Positions 1 to 11,716 are shown, counted from the stretch's first letter. The stretch is DNA of 64,000 nucleotides from Blastomussa wellsi (GCA_947652115.1 OX393573.1:9532480-9596479); one strand, 5' to 3'. Translations and numbers: made by a program. Notes: generated by a model from the letters alone, not told the origin.

Positions 1-875
1 GGTGAGTCCAGTAAGGTCTGACACTCCTTTCTTACTTTTCTGATTTTGTCCCGAGGGAGTGCCAGTGACAGGGTGAGGGAGTCTACCACAAATCCTAGAA
101 ATTCCATCTTTGTTGAGGGGACTAGGACTGACTTCATATAGTTTATCATGAAGCCCAACCCTTGCAAAAGATCTAGGGCAGTCGAGGCATGTTGGAGGGC
201 AATGTCCCGGGACTGAGCCATTATTAGCATGTCGTCCAAATAGACTATCAGTCTGATGCCCAGTTGTCGTAACAGGCCCACTACAGGCTTCATAAGTTTT
301 GTGAAGACTCTGGGAGCACTTGCGAGCCCGAAGGGCAGGCAGGCAAACTCGTACATTGTTTCTTTCCAAACAAACCTCAGAAACTTTTGGTGGTTCTTCC
401 ATACTGGCACCGTAAAATAGGCATCCTTCAGGTCTATCTTGACCATAAAGTCGCCTTTTCTTAAAAGATCCCTCAGCATATGAATCCCCTCCATTTTGAA
501 ATGTTCGTAAGGGATGAACTGATTGAGAGGGCGGAGATTTACTACGGGCCTCTGGCCACCCCCTTTTTTGGGGACTAGAAAAATTGAACTCACAAACCCC
601 TGATGTAACTCTCCCTGGGGGACCACATGGATAGCTTCTTTCTCTAGCATTTGCTGTATTTCCAGGTCTATAAGAGCCATATTCTCCTTTGTGTGAGGAA
701 TTGTTAGCGGAACAGAGAATTGGTGCGGGGTACTCAAGAAGTCCAGATGAAACCCCTGAACAGTTTCCAAGACCCAAGGATCTTTGCTTATAACAACCCA
801 GTTGGAAATGCAATGTTTCAGGCGTCCCGCTAAGGGGAGGTGATTTACGAATAAAGGATTTAAATGTAACATCAT
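1..875 (-). CDS. DIRS-type retroelement pol, reverse transcriptase (partial)
   Basis: One minus-strand frame stays open from about base 905 to the window edge. It reads as a reverse transcriptase: KIDLKDAYF (RT motif A), FACLPFGLASAP (motif B) and VYLDDML (the catalytic YxDD box) occur in the expected order. The first ATG pair in this frame is at 875. The frame overlaps the end of the upstream gag-like gene in the -1 phase, so pol may be made by frameshifting or internal start. The RNase H, methyltransferase and tyrosine recombinase expected of DIRS elements would lie outside the window. Family placement rests on the linked gag type and is fairly sure; RT function is very sure. Confidence 0.85.
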   Translation of the reverse strand, partial: MMLHLNPLFVNHLPLAGRLKHCISNWVVISKDPWVLETVQGFHLDFLSTPHQFSVPLTIPHTKENMALIDLEIQQMLEKEAIHVVPQGELHQGFVSSIFLVPKKGGGQRPVVNLRPLNQFIPYEHFKMEGIHMLRDLLRKGDFMVKIDLKDAYFTVPVWKNHQKFLRFVWKETMYEFACLPFGLASAPRVFTKLMKPVVGLLRQLGIRLIVYLDDMLIMAQSRDIALQHASTALDLLQGLGFMINYMKSVLVPSTKMEFLGFVVDSLTLSLALPRDKIRKVRKECQTLLDS

Positions 876-901
876 ACCTGGTGGTAAGTGAGAAGGCCTC
901 T

Positions 902-2062
902 CTACTGGGTAGCTGGAGGGATTTGGTGCAGGGCTCCTCTCGCACCCCTGCCTCGGCCTCTGAATGAACCCCGAAACTGGCCGAAGTTGCTGGTATTCGG
1001 AAACCTTTGACTGGCACCACCCCAGCGGTTCCCTCGTCTCCTGAAGGGGGTGGTGCGGCCTCGAAAAAACTGAGCAGGTCGTGAATTTTGCCCCACAGAA
1101 GCAGCTGACAGTAAGGTCTTTGCTGTCTCTGATCTGGTCTTGATCCTTGCTTCAAATCCTTCTCCAAACAAACTTTTGCCAGCTTGCGGAAACTCTTCAG
1201 CAGCAAGAGATGATAGAGTTCCCTTAGAATTGATTCTGTTAAGGACAGCCTTGCGTCGCTCCTTTGACAAAAGTGCAGAGGCATTACCCACTAGACGTAT
1301 AGCATTTGATGTGATTGCCCCAAGTTCCTTCACCTGTTCATAACTGAGGATCACGTTTTCACCTGGCTTAGTTTCAGCAAGGAAACCGTAAACATGCTCA
1401 AATAACATGGCTACCGGGCCCATGGTGTCTAACACACGGTCCTGCAAAAATTTATTGTCCTTGTCGACAGTTTTGACGCCAGGCAGGAGTGATGGAAGAT
1501 AGTTATCCAAAGTGGGAGTGTACACACAATCAACATCTGGACGTGGATACTTTCTAGCAATTGCTTTTCTCTCAAAGGCAGACAAAGGCTTGTGTAATGT
1601 GCCTAAGAATGCCGATAACTGTTCACTTGCTTGCCAGCGAGCGCTATGGCAAAGTTCATCGTCTTCGTCATCCTCTCCCGCAGGATGAGAAGTGCCCGGG
1701 TTTGAACCATCGGGCCCTATTACAACTACTTCTTCAGAGTTGTTTTCTGCCCCTCTTGGCCTTTTAGTCGCCGGGGGATACGTAGCGGTGTCATTTTCAT
1801 TTGCCGATTGAGCCTTGAGCGCTCCGGCAGAGTTCAAATTTACAACTGAGCTTGGAGCCTTGGGCGCTCCGTGGACACCATCTTCGTGTGGAGAAGTATT
1901 AAAAGCTTTCCGAAGCAAATTTAGTGCTTCGGGATCACTAAAAATCTGCTGAACGAGAGAGACAGGACTTGCATTACCTTCGCCTTCCTTCGGCTCAGCT
2001 CCTTGAAGTGAGATGGCTGTTTTATCCGAAGGATTGTCATCACCACGCGATGTAGCGGACAT
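902..2062 (-). CDS. DIRS-type gag-like nucleic-acid-binding protein
   Basis: A 386-residue ORF directly upstream of the RT frame. Residues 1-140 are acidic and low complexity. The middle (about 145-310) is a helical region containing YTPTLDNYLPSLL and LDTMGPVAMLFEHVYGF, a pattern I associate with DIRS-like gag proteins of cnidarians. The last 60 residues are an RGG/RGRG-rich nucleic-acid-binding tail. The start ATG at 2062 is the first in frame. Like other first ORFs of DIRS elements it probably packages the RNA. The ORF is intact, so the copy may be fairly young; neither end of the element can be judged here. Confidence 0.75.
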   Translation of the reverse strand: MSATSRGDDNPSDKTAISLQGAEPKEGEGNASPVSLVQQIFSDPEALNLLRKAFNTSPHEDGVHGAPKAPSSVVNLNSAGALKAQSANENDTATYPPATKRPRGAENNSEEVVVIGPDGSNPGTSHPAGEDDEDDELCHSARWQASEQLSAFLGTLHKPLSAFERKAIARKYPRPDVDCVYTPTLDNYLPSLLPGVKTVDKDNKFLQDRVLDTMGPVAMLFEHVYGFLAETKPGENVILSYEQVKELGAITSNAIRLVGNASALLSKERRKAVLNRINSKGTLSSLAAEEFPQAGKSLFGEGFEARIKTRSETAKTLLSAASVGQNSRPAQFFRGRTTPFRRRGNRWGGASQRFPNTSNFGQFRGSFRGRGRGARGALHQIPPATQ

Positions 2063-2832
2063 CTTGTTCAGAGCGAAATAAAATGGCGATTTGGAGTGGA
2101 ATGGCGCAGGGACTTATGGGGGTGTTGAAATTATGTTAATTATGTTAATTATTCAAGTTTGCTTTTAATGCGCTGTATTTCAGAGCGAAATAAAGTTGGT
2201 TACACATTGTTATATGAGGCGACTGTTCTGAAGTATAATCTGTGAAGTCATTGGAATGACAGTTTGTAAGGGCTGGGGTTATGCCAAGAATTATTAATTG
2301 AGCAGGACAGGAGATTTGGTTTTTGAATTGAATGGTCAAAATAGACAATGTGAGATCACCGGTTTATACCAGCAAAATCTTTTGATTTTTGCTGATCATC
2401 GGTATAAATCAAGATATATATATATATGTATATAGAAATAGACATATAGAAATTCAATTTAAATTAAATTTAATTTAATTTAAATTCTAACGGCAATGTA
2501 TTACGTAAGTTCAAATTGTAACATGGACACAAATTCAACAGCACTGTAACGAACACTTTCAACTGAAGATGATTGATGATCGATCAAAACATGTCTTGTA
2601 AACTTAAAGTTGTTGTCCATTTTTTAGAAATATAGAAATATTTATACACATTTAAAACAGATAAAATGATAAGCAAGTTGCTTTTGGAAGATGCTGGGAA
2701 GTCACAAGACATGCACATGCAGCAATATTTTTTATGAGCAATTACAGCTCCATAACACGCAATGTGCACTCCTGGAATAATTGTTAATTATGATACACAA
2801 ATATTTAATTAAACAGTAATTTTATTTCACAG
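2063..2832. other. DIRS upstream region and intron sequence, no gene seen
   Basis: This stretch holds the 5' flank of the DIRS-type element and then AT-rich intron. It contains a TATATA tract near 2416-2440. An imperfect inverted repeat at about 2359-2410 pairs a GGTTTATACC-type arm with a GGTATAAATC-type arm and could belong to the element's terminal repeat, but I cannot fix the boundary. No coding potential is seen on either strand. Confidence 0.4.
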
Positions 2833-2912
2833 GCCTTTGAAGAACATTCTTGGTTTCCAGGTTATGCATGGCGGATAGCTGTCTGCCCCCAGTGTGGTGC
2901 ACATATTGGATG
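2833..2912 (+). CDS. CULT-domain (cereblon-like) exon
   Basis: This 80-nt exon is bounded by a TTTATTTCACAG acceptor and a GTAAGA donor. Its frame contains EHSWFPGYAWRIAVCPQCG then AHIGW. That matches the part of the CULT domain of cereblon that carries the three cage tryptophans (SW, AW and GW) and one CxxC pair of the zinc site. In cereblon this pocket binds thalidomide-type ligands and C-terminal cyclic imides for the CRL4 ubiquitin ligase. The final Trp codon is split TG|G across the intron. The matching next exon is about 11.6 kb downstream at 14,514. It may be cereblon itself or another CULT protein. Confidence 0.8.
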
Positions 2913-3850
2913 GTAAGAAACCTTTTTGCGTAATTTAATTTTAAAGTCTTGTTAACCCTGTCATGCTTTTTTCTTATTATCGTTCACGGGCGATCGATGA
3001 CTTTACATGGGGGCTGTGAGGAAATAATGAAGGTCTACAAGTTAATCACATACAGTATTTGAAACTAGTATGAGGAATTACTTTTTTCAAAAAACCTAAT
3101 GAATAAAAGAGGCCATTAAAAATAACCTGACTGTGTCCAAGCAAGTTTGAGGTTGAATATTTTGAAATATGGGAAATTTAGGATACAGCATTGCACAACT
3201 TCAAAGTGGCCCACCTGGCAAACAATTTAGTGCATCAAAGCAAAACGTTGTCAGATAAACTGTTCCTCATTGTTATGGTATAATTATTTAAGTCCTAAAA
3301 AGCTCATAGCTTGTATTCTCTTGGTTGTATTAGCTCAATAATTTAATTTTTATAGGTTAAATATTAACAATAATGTAAATTTATGAAAATCAAAAACCTA
3401 TTAAAATGGAAACAAAATTATGTGCTATTAAAAATCATATATAGTATTCCATAATTCAATTCTTTTTTATGGTATCAATACCAGTGAAAATAAGCCATCA
3501 TTGAAAAGCCTTCAAGAAAGGAAACGTGAAATGAGAGAATGGGTTGAGATGAGTTGTCAACATTATAAATTTTAAAGTGCAAAAAATTAAACACTGCATA
3601 TTAAGTAGTACTGTCGGTAGTTGACAAATACCACCTGATAGCTCACGCTATTTTTTGCCCCTTTGGGTGACCACCCACCAAAGCTCCTTTTCTACTCGCT
3701 TTGGCGGGTGGGACCCCCTAAGGGGAAAAAAGACCGCGTGAGCCGCTATTACTACTTAGCAGTGGGAAAACAGGTCAGCCTCCAGCGTCCAGCGACCCAT
3801 CGTAGATACATGATGTATGGGGAAATTATTATGTACCCAACATATATAGA
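2913..3850 (+). other. Intron of the CULT gene, no gene seen
   Basis: AT-rich intron sequence. A GC-richer patch at 3627-3760 has imperfectly complementary segments around GGTGACCACCCACC and GGCGGGTGGGACC, suggesting a decayed foldback element. I see no coding sequence. Confidence 0.4.
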
Positions 3851-3851
3851 G

Positions 3852-3905
3852 GATATTACATGGCCGCGCGGAGATACGAAATTTCTCTTCAGGTGTTCAA
3901 CAGTA
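3852..3905 (+). repeat. MITE terminal fragment (GGCCGCG...GAGATACGAAATTTCTCTT)
   Basis: The segment resembles one end of the palindromic MITE found more completely at 54,654-54,785: both share TGGCCGCG, GGAGATAC and AAATTTCTCTT in the same order. Here only one arm is present and it abuts the LINE tail that follows. Confidence 0.6.
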
Positions 3906-3924
3906 TTGTGGGGAGACGAGTTTT

Positions 3925-4497
3925 GCTCACAAAAAAATCGATGTTGTTGCTTCCCAACCTGATGCAATCTGATCTATGTACGTTTTGTAATTTAACTAAG
4001 GAAGATATTGAGCATTTATTTCTTAGTTGTTCGTTCTCTCTAAAATTTTGGGAAGACTTTGAGTTATGTTGGAAGAAATGTACGAATTCTAATATTAATT
4101 TATCTTCGCAAGATGTAATTTTAGGCATCAGTGGCAATAATAATGGCTTTTTGAATTACTGTATTATACTAGGAAAACTATTATTTATTACTGTAGAAGA
4201 AATAACGTGAAACCAAATATACATTTATTTGAGGTTAAGTTAAAGCAAAAATATCAAACTGAATTGTATTTAGCTCGGAAGAATGCTACACTAGACAATT
4301 TTAAAGTATTTTATGTTTGTTTTGCCCGTTTCCTTTAGAATTTAGTTTTATAAATTTTGTTTAGCCTTTGTTTTGTGGTTGTGCGTGTGTTTGTGCATGT
4401 GTGTGTGAGTGTTGCATGTTCTTGCAATACCTGTAATTAATCTTTATTTTGAAATGTTATGTAACGGTGTAAATAAATAAACAGGAAAAAAAAAAAC
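3925..4497 (+). mobile_element. 5'-truncated LINE (L1/Tx1-like) 3' end with poly-A tail
   Basis: The coding part contains CTFCNLTKEDIEHLFLSC followed by FW, the zf-RVT zinc finger found at the C-terminus of L1/Tx1-type reverse transcriptases. The frame runs to a stop at 4210, and coding-like sequence continues a little beyond it. The piece ends in AATAAATAAACAGG followed by a run of A to about 4497, as expected of a reverse-transcribed 3' end. It is dead on arrival because the endonuclease and RT are missing. Confidence 0.7.
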
Positions 4498-5334
4498 CTT
4501 TGTAAATGAAAGTAAAAATTAGCAGTGGAATTAAAGGCCTTGGAGTTCTCCAAAAGGCGAGTATTCATTTATTTATTACAGAATGAAGTTTTAGTTCACG
4601 GCCGTTTGCCGATCGTTGTTTGTTCTTTCGCACTGATTTTCATGCCAGTTGTAGTTCACTGCAAGTTGCCGGTTTTCAGACTCCAGTTAGCATTTAAAAC
4701 GCCATGTTTCTATGCTACATTTTGTCAAAACCGAACTCCATTTTCTACCAATCAAGAAGAGGAGGTGTCTTCATAAATAACAGTGAAATTAATCTTCGCA
4801 GTATATTTTGCCGTACACAGGCGGCCACAAGACTTACTACAAACGTACAGGAAGTTCGCTGAGTTTCTCTTTCGAAATTCGCTAACTGGCTATCGAAATA
4901 AATGCTGTTAGAATCAAACAAATGAGTATAAATTCGTTAAATACGAATGTCTGTAGCTGGAAAATGTGTCTTGAAGTGCTTTTCATTCAGATAACGAAGC
5001 TTGAAAAATGTCGACACAAACGGCAATCGATTTTCAGTTCAAAGTATTTCCATGGATAAGACTTATTTTTATCCAGTTTTTATAATCTGTTTTGGTGCTA
5101 AATTTGTGCTTTTAAATTCTTCTTTCTTTATTGATGAAGTTTCGGCGAGTATGGTTCATTATAGTAAAATCATTCTTAGCAGTATAAAATGCATACTGTG
5201 CAAACAAAATGATTTTCGCCGCTCGGCTCAACTGGATGCGCGCGTAAACAAAGATTTTCAAACACTTTGTGATTTCTTGCCCCAAAAAATTAAAATAGGA
5301 AAAAAATAAATAAGTTATTTACCGGCTAAGGTCG
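4498..5334. other. No gene seen
   Basis: Open frames here are short and show no recognisable motif. The stretch lies in the large intron of the CULT gene and looks like unique or strongly decayed repeat DNA. Confidence 0.4.
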
Positions 5335-5446
5335 GTCCGTATGGTGAAAAACTGTGACCTCGGACTTGAAAATGCTGCCCTCGACCTGCGGGCGAGGGCA
5401 GCATTTTCAAGTCCGAGGTCACAGTTTTTCACCATACGGACCTCCA
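5335..5446. repeat. Near-perfect palindromic MITE
   Basis: The two arms of about 50 bases (5335-5385 and 5395-5446, starting GTCCGTATGGTGAAAAACTG) are exact reverse complements around a loop of about nine bases rich in CCTGCGGG. Such a foldback is typical of a recent MITE copy. A degenerate relative lies at 53,386-53,456. No ORF is expected from it. Confidence 0.75.
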
Positions 5447-5474
5447 GTCGGCAAATAACATATATATATATATT

Positions 5475-5677
5475 TAAATCGCTTTATGGCCCAAACAGTG
5501 CAAAAGGGTTGACACAGGGGGCTTGGGCCGAATTAATCAAATAATCGAAGCTTTTGTCTATTGTGGTTTGGGTTCACAAGTTAACATTCGAAGCAGTATT
5601 CTGGGTTATGGAGGGCATGCAAAGGAGGCACAGAGTGAGTTTCTTGTCTTGGTTGAAGATGCGATAAGGCAACCAGA
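5475..5677 (+). pseudogene. Unclassified virus-like gene, left part (split by BEL insertion)
   Basis: The frame ending at the BEL LTR reads IEAFVYCGLGSQVNIRSS, then LGYGGHAKEAQSEFLVLVED. After the LTR element, the same frame resumes at 11,511 with AKSM, a stop, then YQLAVDQSKVRLNLAGCPD. The pre-insertion frame is consistent if two bases (GA) are counted as duplicated. I do not recognise the family. The block with the two small membrane ORFs next to it (11.7-12.3 kb) looks like a remnant of a DNA virus or large transposon. Confidence 0.45.
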
Positions 5678-5875
5678 TGTTGTGAATTGCTTTAATGCTC
5701 TACTCAACGCTAACCACTCTCGATAAGGATTCACTCTCGAAGAATTTTCCACTACTCGCTCATTCGACTCAATCACTCTCGTGTACAAAAACTCTTATTG
5801 TCTCTGATCACTTCCAGTAAAAAATTAACCGCGTCACACCCTTATTTAATATTACGTAATCACATTCTCGACACA
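5678..5875 (-). repeat. BEL element 3' LTR
   Basis: A 198-bp repeat matching 11,313-11,510 with a single difference that I can see (CACTTCC versus CAGTTCC). On the element's strand it starts TGTGTCGAGAATG and ends CACAACA, the TG...CA ends of LTRs. A polypurine tract (GGGGGGAG on the minus strand, bases 5876-5883) lies directly inside it, as required for plus-strand priming. Confidence 0.9.
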
Positions 5876-6059
5876 CTCCCCCCATATATCTCCGGGGGAG
5901 ATATATGTCTTTCACTCAAGTTTGATCTACCTTGAATAAATAATCACACTCATCCTATTGATAATCATTTCTCTAAAGGTAAACAAAACGACTGTCTCTA
6001 TAGTGTCAGTTCGTCAGCTAAATGAAAGCTGATAGCACTGTTCATTCGGATTGTTCATT

Positions 6060-9000
6060 TCACACTTCCTCTTGGGTAATCTCTTGTAAACGCAGGCGTG
6101 CTGCAACTGCAGCGTCCCGTCTTGGGCGAAATGGAGCAACCTCTGGGTTCATCCTCGCCTGGGATGCTGGCATCTGCCTGTCACACGATAGTTCCAGCGG
6201 GTAAAGTTGTTGAATCGCACGTTCCACGTAGGACTTTCCTGCACGCAATTTTGCTCCTCTAACGACTCCGTCATTTCCAACGATTAAATTCTCGATGATT
6301 CCCAGCGGCCACTTCCCTCTGTTCTTGTCCTCTGCTTTGATGATCACTACGTCACCAACAGCTGGCGCGTCTCCTCCAGCCCCTCGCTGTGCGCGGTGTC
6401 TCTCGCGAAGACTGCGCATGTACTCTTTGGTCCATCGGCTCCATACTGCTTCCTTGCACTTCAGCAAGTGTTTTGCTCGCTTTCGCAGGTCAGCGGTCTC
6501 AATGTGGTGCGGCTGCAATTCTGGAAGCAGATTGCTGTTCAAAAACAGCATAGCATTCGGTGTCAGAAGGGGCATCTGCACGTCATCTTCGACGTAGCTT
6601 AACGGCCGGTTGTTAAGCGTGATCTCCACATCCAGTAGCACTTCTTGTAACTCTTTCCACCACAGTAGGCCATTCCCTATTGTCTTGTTTAGGGCTGACT
6701 TGACAAGGCTAATCAATCTTTCGAACTGACCTCCCCACCACGGGGCGCGGCTTAGATTGAATTGCCATTTGATCTGATTGATGGAGAGGAATGTCTGCAG
6801 TCGTTCGTCTTTCATGACAGCTCTGATCCAGTTTGCTGCGCCAACGAAAGTTCGGCCGTTGTCTGAATAGATCCGTTCCGGCCGTCCTCGGCGCGCGATA
6901 AACTGCTTCAAACTCTTTAGGCACTCTTCTGTTTCCAGGTTTGGTAGGAGGTCAAGATAAATTCCTCGCGTAAGACTGCAGGCGTATAACAGGACATAGG
7001 CCTTTCCCTCTCGCTGTTTAGACACTCGATATCGGATTGGACCAGCGTAGTCCACTCCAATCACTTGATACGGGTTGGTTCCTTGAGTACGGGTAGTCGG
7101 CAGGATTCCAGGCGGCGGGGCTGCATATGCCGATGCTTGAAACTTCTTGCACCCATGACAGCTCTTGCGCACTTTCTTTACCAGCTGTCTCAATTTTGGA
7201 ATCCAGTAACGGGTACGAACCTTGGCCATGGTTAGCCCCACTCCCCCATGCAGTGTTTCTTTGTGTGCTTCCTCTACTAGTCGGAGACCAAGCATGCTGA
7301 TTTCTGGTATGTAAACTGGATACTCTCCTTGTATTCGGCCCCGGCACTCTAATAGCCCCTCCTGGTTTGGCTGTAGGTTCAGCGCCACGCTGTCTCGTTT
7401 AATGTCACAACTCTTCTGAGCCTGTTTCTCCCAGAACAGCCTCTGGTGGTTTGTCTCTTCAGTTGTCAGTGGTCCCAGAATCCGTGGTGTTCCTCGGCTA
7501 CGGAGAGAGTTGTGCGTGAATCTTCTCATCCACGTACAGATACGTACAGCTTTCTGTAACTGAAACTTGTGTAGCACTTCTTCAATCTCGTTTTTCTCGT
7601 TTACTGCGACTCCCAGTACTTTCTGCACAAGTTTGGCTTCGGTTTGGCAGGGCTCGTTTAGTACATCCGCTGGCCAACGTTCTGGAGATCCAAGCCACTT
7701 TGGTCCATTCCACCACAGCTCAGCTTCCTCTACGTGCCCTCCACGACTTGCAAGATCAGCGGGATTATCTCCTGTGGGCACGTAGCGCCATGTCACATCT
7801 TTGTGACTGTTTATTTTCTGCACGCGATTGGCCACGAACTGTTTATACTCTCCTTGCCCTCGAATCCAGTACAAGGCCACTGAACTGTCCAGCCAGCAGT
7901 GTGTACTTCTTACAGGAAGCCCGTCCAGAGCGTCTCTCACGTTGTCGACAAGGTTCACAGCCATGTGACCAGCGACCAGTTCCAACCGTGGGATGGTCAG
8001 TCCTTGTTTGGACAGTCTCGATCTGGCGGCAATTAGGCCCTGGTTAGTCCCGGATGCTTGTCGGATGACTGCATAAACGCAGGCTGCGACTCCATTTGCA
8101 CACGCGTCTCCAAACGAATGCAGATCGATTTGCTCGGTTTCCTCTCGACGAATAACCAGAGACCTCGGTACAGCAAACCTTTCTGGTAGTCTGCTTTCCC
8201 ACTTTACCCACAGCTTGGCAAGGTCACGTGATAGGTCTGCGTCCCAGGCTCCTTTCGTATCACAAACTGCGCGGTAGAGGAGTTTGCCACTAAGTGTCTC
8301 AGGCGAGACAAATCCCAGGGGGTCATATATCTTAGCTAGCTTAGCTAAGATACCTCTCTTAGTCAGCGTTGCTTTCTCTGGTGGGACTGTGATGCTAAGT
8401 GAGTCTTGTTCTTTGTTCCACGGGAGCCCAAGCATACTAGTTCCTTGTGGGACTCCTAACTGCTGCTTTGCATAGGTTGGTTCTCCTTCTTCTTTTGAAG
8501 ACTGCTCTGATTCCAGCTCGGGGACGTTTGAGTGCCACTTGTGCAGGTTGAAACAAGCGTCTTGGAAGATTGCTTTCGTCTTATCTTTCAGTTCTCGAGT
8601 CTTGCACTCTGTTGTTGACCCCGAGATTAAGTCGTCAACGTACATTTCCTTGCGAATCTTGGCTACTAGTTCTGGCTCTCTCTCCTCCCAGTTGTTAAGG
8701 TGCATCTCGATCACTCCCCCCAGCAGAAAGGGAGATGGCGCAAGTCCAAATAGGGCTCTAGTAAATCTCAGGGTCTCCAATGGTGATTTTTCGTCTCGGC
8801 GCCAGTGAAAACGCATTGCATCGCGGTCAGTCTCCTTTACTCTCACTTGCAGAAATGCTTTCTGTAAATCGCCAGTAATGGCCACAGGGTTAAAACGCCC
8901 TCTTACTAGCACGCTCCATAGTTTGTTTTGAAGGGGTGGGCCAGTATACAAACAGTCGTTTAAAGAAGGGGCGCCGTTGAAGGCTCTTGCCGAGGCGTCG

Positions 9001-11238
9001 TGCACAATTCGCAGTTTTGTCGATTCCGCTGTGGCTCTCACGACAGGTTTGTGTGGTATGTAGAATTCTCGGCCATTGATGGATGACTCGTCTGCTCTCT
9101 CGACAACTCCTTCTTTCTTCTGATCTTCGATGATCTCTTTATATTGGTTTGTCAGTTCCTGACGCTCAAGCTTCTTGTTTAGACTTGCAAGTCGTCGTAG
9201 ACTTCCGTTTTTATTGTTTGGTAGCACAGGATGATTTCCTCGCCAAGGTAAACCAGTCTCGTACCAGCCCTCCTCATGCCGCACAAGCTGCTCTTTGAAT
9301 TCGGCATACACGCTGCTCTGGTCGTTAGGGGGTGTGTCAGACAAGCCAAGTACATCAAGACGACAAAGTTCCTCGTAATCCACATGTGATGTTTGAGTTA
9401 ACAGTACGTTTGTTAAGTCTGGAGGTTCTTTTCCTGGAGACATGATAATCCAGCCGAATTTTGTCAACTCAGCCACAGGCCGCCCAGGCTCACCGATCTT
9501 CGGTACACTCTCGGTTTTCAATTTAGCGTAGTCACCGGCTCCTAGTATTATGTGCACTGGTAAGCGACTCTTTGTGTCCACATCGTTCATAACAACTCCC
9601 GACAAGTGTGGGTTTCTTGCGATGACTTCTTGATACCTTGGGTTTTCCAAGAAAAGCAGTTCTCCTTTGTCCACCTTAGTGACTTCCACAGGCATAGAAA
9701 ATTTTCTGTTCACATCAGAAACGTTGATAGTAGCCAGTTCTACTTCTCTTGTTGAAACTCCTAACAACATCTCTATTTTTCGGACTTCTTTCCTGTTGTG
9801 AGTGCTTGAAATGCGGTCCAAAAGGGCGGCAGATGCGTACGAGTTCCCCGCACCCGTGTCCAACAAAGCGCGACATTTAATTCCTTCCACTTCAACAACA
9901 ACAACTGGATATGTCACATTTCCGCTTGGAACTCCTGTGGCGACAAGGAGTGGATTGGCGTTGGTTTCTTGTTTGTGACAAATGGACGTGTGATGTTTGC
10001 GACCACAGATCTGACACCTCAATTTGCTCTTACACTCGTCAGAGCGATGTCTTGTACCGGTGCAATTAAAGCACAGTTTTTTCTCTGATAGGATTCTCTG
10101 TCTCTCATGAACACTTTTGACCTTTGTACAATTAATTGCTCTGTGATTCTCATCTTCACAGTAGACACACTGGTTTCCGGAACGCGGCTTTGATTGATGT
10201 GTATTGAAGATAGGTAGGGGCGGTTTAAACTGTTGATTTCTTTTCCCTGTTGGGTCTTTCTCTAACTTTTCTGTGGCATTCTCTTCTACCGGATTGATTT
10301 GGGTCCACTTCTGCAGCTCTGTCAAAAGATCTTTGAAACCCCAGTCCTTCCAGCCTTCATTTCCTCGCACCAAATCGGCTTTGATTCCTTTGAGCTTGTC
10401 TAAGGTACATCTCACGTTTCCTTTGACATCTGCGAGTCGACCAAAAGTATCCAAGCTTTGTACGTTGAAGCGCAGTTGTTTGTAAAACTCTTTGACCTTT
10501 CTTGGATTTGCTCCCGTAATAATTGGCAGCTCCATTATGTTCTTGATATACGCATTTACAATCTCTGTCGGCTGTCCATATTCCGCTTCGAGAATAGCCT
10601 TCGCGTTTGCGTATCCTTCATCTGTAAATGGTAACCCGTCAATATCCTTTCTCACGTGCTTCTCCAACAGCTCTTTCAGATATCCAAATTTAGTGAGGGG
10701 TGCCAGGTTAAATTTCCGGAGGTAAATTTCCCCCAGAATGGGAGCCATTCTTCTATCTTTCCATTGAACTTCGTTATGGATAATTTGGGGAGCTTGGCGG
10801 CTGAAGACGATTTGCATTCTTCGGTCGTTTGGGTGGTTGATTTTTGCTGTTCGCGGTCTTTCTCAAACTTTGCTTTCTGCTCTAAAATCTCTCTTTCGAA
10901 CTCCATCTGCTGTTTATGATTTTCGAACGCCCTTTTCTCCTGCTCTTCCATATCTATCGCTTGGACTGCGGATTGAACTCTTTTTGTCGCTTGGTCGGCT
11001 TTCTCGAGGTGTTGTTCGATACCTTCGCTCCATGTTTTTATCGCGTGCTCGCTCTCTCCCTTCGTGAACTTCTTTTCCTCTACAGCGTATCCATTGCACT
11101 AACAATACTTGCAATCGATGATTGGTGGCGCTCTAAAGATTGTCGTTCTCGTTTCTTTACGATCTCGTCGGTTTGGTTGAGCTTGAAGTAAAGCATTTTA
11201 ACTTTGGTGTCCAACTCTGTTATTTGTTTCTCCGTCAT
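6060..11238 (-). CDS. BEL/Pao retrotransposon gag-pol polyprotein
   Basis: The uninterrupted part (6060-10,817, 1585 residues) has, in order: gag helices, zinc-knuckle cluster (about 217-280), aspartic protease DTG (320-322), reverse transcriptase with YVDD (726-729), RNase H (GDACANG near 903; WLD near 975), an integrase HHCC-like region ending CHGC (1220-1223) and the integrase triad GVDYAGP, YSDNGRT, GGQFERL. This order (RNase H then integrase, with a long linker after RT) is that of BEL/Pao. The gag start lies upstream: an ATG at 11,238 opens a frame, with frameshifts near 11,080 and 10,725 separating the gag pieces from the long ORF. So pol is open but gag is broken in this copy. Confidence 0.9.
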
Positions 11239-11312
11239 ATTTGCTCGGGTCGGATTCTTGCTCTTGCTCGAGCACTCTCACTTTCGTCTCGTCCCGTCGG
11301 AGGTGCCACTTG

Positions 11313-11510
11313 TGTTGTGAATTGCTTTAATGCTCTACTCAACGCTAACCACTCTCGATAAGGATTCACTCTCGAAGAATTTTCCACTACTCGCTCATTC
11401 GACTCAATCACTCTCGTGTACAAAAACTCTTATTGTCTCTGATCAGTTCCAGTAAAAAATTAACCGCGTCACACCCTTATTTAATATTACGTAATCACAT
11501 TCTCGACACA
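11313..11510 (-). repeat. BEL element 5' LTR
   Basis: Copy of the repeat at 5678-5875, upstream of gag on the minus strand, so it would hold the element's promoter. The near-identity of the two LTRs implies recent insertion. Confidence 0.9.
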
Positions 11511-11704
11511 GACCTGGCAAAGAGCATGTAGAGGTACCAACTTGCAGTTGACCAAAGCAAAGTAAGGTTGAATCTGGCTGGATGTCCAGACGCCTGGTTA
11601 ATGCCAGGGCGCATGGTTATTAACACAGAAAGCAAGTTCAAGCAAGCCATGGCAGGAACGAAGCTTGGAAAAAACAACAACGTGAATCAGAGAACAAAAC
11701 AGCG
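11511..11704 (+). pseudogene. Unclassified virus-like gene, right part
   Basis: Continuation of the gene cut by the BEL element. It reads YQLAVDQSKVRLNLAGCPD, then AWLMPGRMVINTESKFKQ, up to a stop at 11,702-11,704. A TAG stop also interrupts it at about 11,529. The mixture of polar and short hydrophobic strands would fit a structural protein, but I cannot name it. Confidence 0.45.
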
Positions 11705-11716
11705 GCCCTTAACTTA

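Larger units (their letters stand above)
5678..11510 (-). mobile_element. BEL/Pao LTR retrotransposon
   Basis: Full-length element of about 5.8 kb with two 198-bp LTRs, a possible primer-binding site inside the right LTR (minus strand, TGGCACCTCCGACGG at about 11,295-11,309), polypurine tract by the left LTR and one gag-pol region. The expected 5-bp target duplication is not seen: flanks are CCAGA on the left and GACCT on the right, sharing only GA. It lies in the CULT-gene intron, antisense to that gene, and interrupts an older virus-like gene. Confidence 0.9.
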
